Of a stretch of 5,771 nucleotides of DNA, positions 5,528 to 5,771 are shown piece after piece. The DNA lies in contig CAYRDI010000067.1 of NCBI GenBank assembly GCA_964423095.1, positions 1 to 5,771 of the forward strand. The letters are read 5' to 3'. This stretch comes from Micavibrio_A sp964423095. Lineage in GTDB: Bacteria > Pseudomonadota > Alphaproteobacteria > Micavibrionales > Micavibrionaceae. The notes beneath the pieces were generated by a model, which ran no database searches, was not told the DNA's origin, and worked only from the letters and a program-made list of their open reading frames with translations. A program made the translations under genes and the position numbers. Each line of letters starts with the position of its first letter. Position 1 is the stretch's first letter.

Positions 5528-5539
5528 ACCCCCTGCTGC

Positions 5540-5616
5540 GCGGGTGTAGTTCAGTTGGTTAGAACGCTTCCCTGTCACGGAAGAGGTCGCGGGTTCGAGC
5601 CCCGTCACTCGCGCCA
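5540..5616 (+). tRNA. tRNA-Asp (anticodon GUC)
   Basis: The cloverleaf is complete. The acceptor pairs GCGGGTG with CACTCGC (one G-U). The D stem is GTTC/GAAC. The anticodon stem is CTTCC/GGAAG around CTGTCAC, anticodon GTC at 5574-5576. The T stem is GCGGG/CCCGT with loop TTCGAGC. The discriminator is G5613, as expected for aspartate identity, and CCA is encoded at 5614-5616. It reads GAC and GAU codons. Confidence 0.97.
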
Positions 5617-5653
5617 CTTTCAAGTGGTTATTTATCAATCCACGCAGGCTGCG

Positions 5654-5685
5654 AAGCCCCCTTTCCAAGGGGGTTTTTCTTTTTT
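5654..5685 (+). terminator. intrinsic terminator after tRNA-Asp
   Basis: CCCCCTT (5657-5663) pairs with AAGGGGG (5667-5673) around TCC. The run TTTTTCTTTTTT follows at 5674-5685. It lies about 40 bp after the tRNA and just before the GH13 gene, so it ends the tRNA transcript. It could also end read-through from ald. Confidence 0.9.
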
Positions 5686-5696
5686 AAAGTGGATCC

Positions 5697-5771
5697 ATGA
5701 CAGCATCAAAAGACTGGTGGCGTGGCGCCGTCATCTATCAGGTCTACCCCCGCAGTTTCAAAGATACCAAT
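5697..5771 (+). CDS. GH13 alpha-glucosidase-type glycoside hydrolase, first 25 codons (3' end outside window)
   Basis: Only MTASKDWWRGAVIYQVYPRSFKDTN is visible. The segment WWRGAVIYQVYPRSF is the first beta-strand of the catalytic barrel in GH13 alpha-glucosidases and oligo-1,6-glucosidases, which hydrolyse alpha-glucosidic bonds in small oligosaccharides. Related trehalose synthases and sucrose-acting enzymes share this start, so the exact substrate cannot be given. No signal peptide is present, which suggests a cytoplasmic enzyme. ATG 5697 begins 12 bp after the preceding terminator. The only ribosome-site candidate is GTGGA (5689-5693), which is weak and close. Confidence 0.85.
   Translation, partial: MTASKDWWRGAVIYQVYPRSFKDTN

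Noticed and set aside
5477..5668. Minus-strand ORF with a protein-like sequence (VTGLEPATSSVTGKRSNQLNYTR)
   Set aside because: It is the antisense translation of tRNA-Asp and its flanks. This peptide is a well-known spurious annotation, and the cloverleaf explains the conservation.

Overview
The window reads as chromosomal DNA of a moderate-GC, probably alphaproteobacterial, Gram-negative bacterium. The lineage is inferred from the order lon, then hup (HU), then tRNA-Val, which I know from many Alphaproteobacteria, and from the style of the proteins. Nothing here fixes a genus.

Layout. Bases 2-1255 hold the C-terminal half of Lon protease, cut by the left edge. A 151-bp spacer with two hairpins and a 12-bp palindrome leads to the 91-aa HU gene (1407-1682), which ends in a strong intrinsic terminator. 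tRNA-Val(UAC) follows with its own promoter, then a GC-rich hairpin just past its CCA. An extended -10 promoter probably drives a gene for an exported alpha/beta-hydrolase-fold protein (1943-2944). Convergent to it on the minus strand are a LysM-domain protein (4223-3288) and a probable 33-aa microprotein (3121-3020). The microprotein gene is followed by a hairpin with an anti-Shine-Dalgarno-like loop and a terminator that overlaps the hydrolase stop codon. Divergent from the LysM gene is a complete alanine dehydrogenase (4351-5472). tRNA-Asp(GUC) follows, with its own promoter and terminator. The first 25 codons of a GH13 alpha-glucosidase-type gene run off the right edge.

How the parts relate. 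Lon, HU, the two tRNAs, Ald and GH13 are housekeeping or central-metabolism genes in separate transcription units, and I see no operon linking them. The block between the tRNAs is the less ordinary part. The hydrolase-like protein keeps its signal peptide and fold motifs, but the nucleophile serine is Gly194 and the expected histidine is Ala280, so it looks like a secreted pseudoenzyme. The LysM protein has no visible signal peptide although LysM normally binds cell-wall glycans. The microprotein and its 3' hairpins may form a small regulatory transcript. No mobile element, CRISPR array or phage gene was seen.
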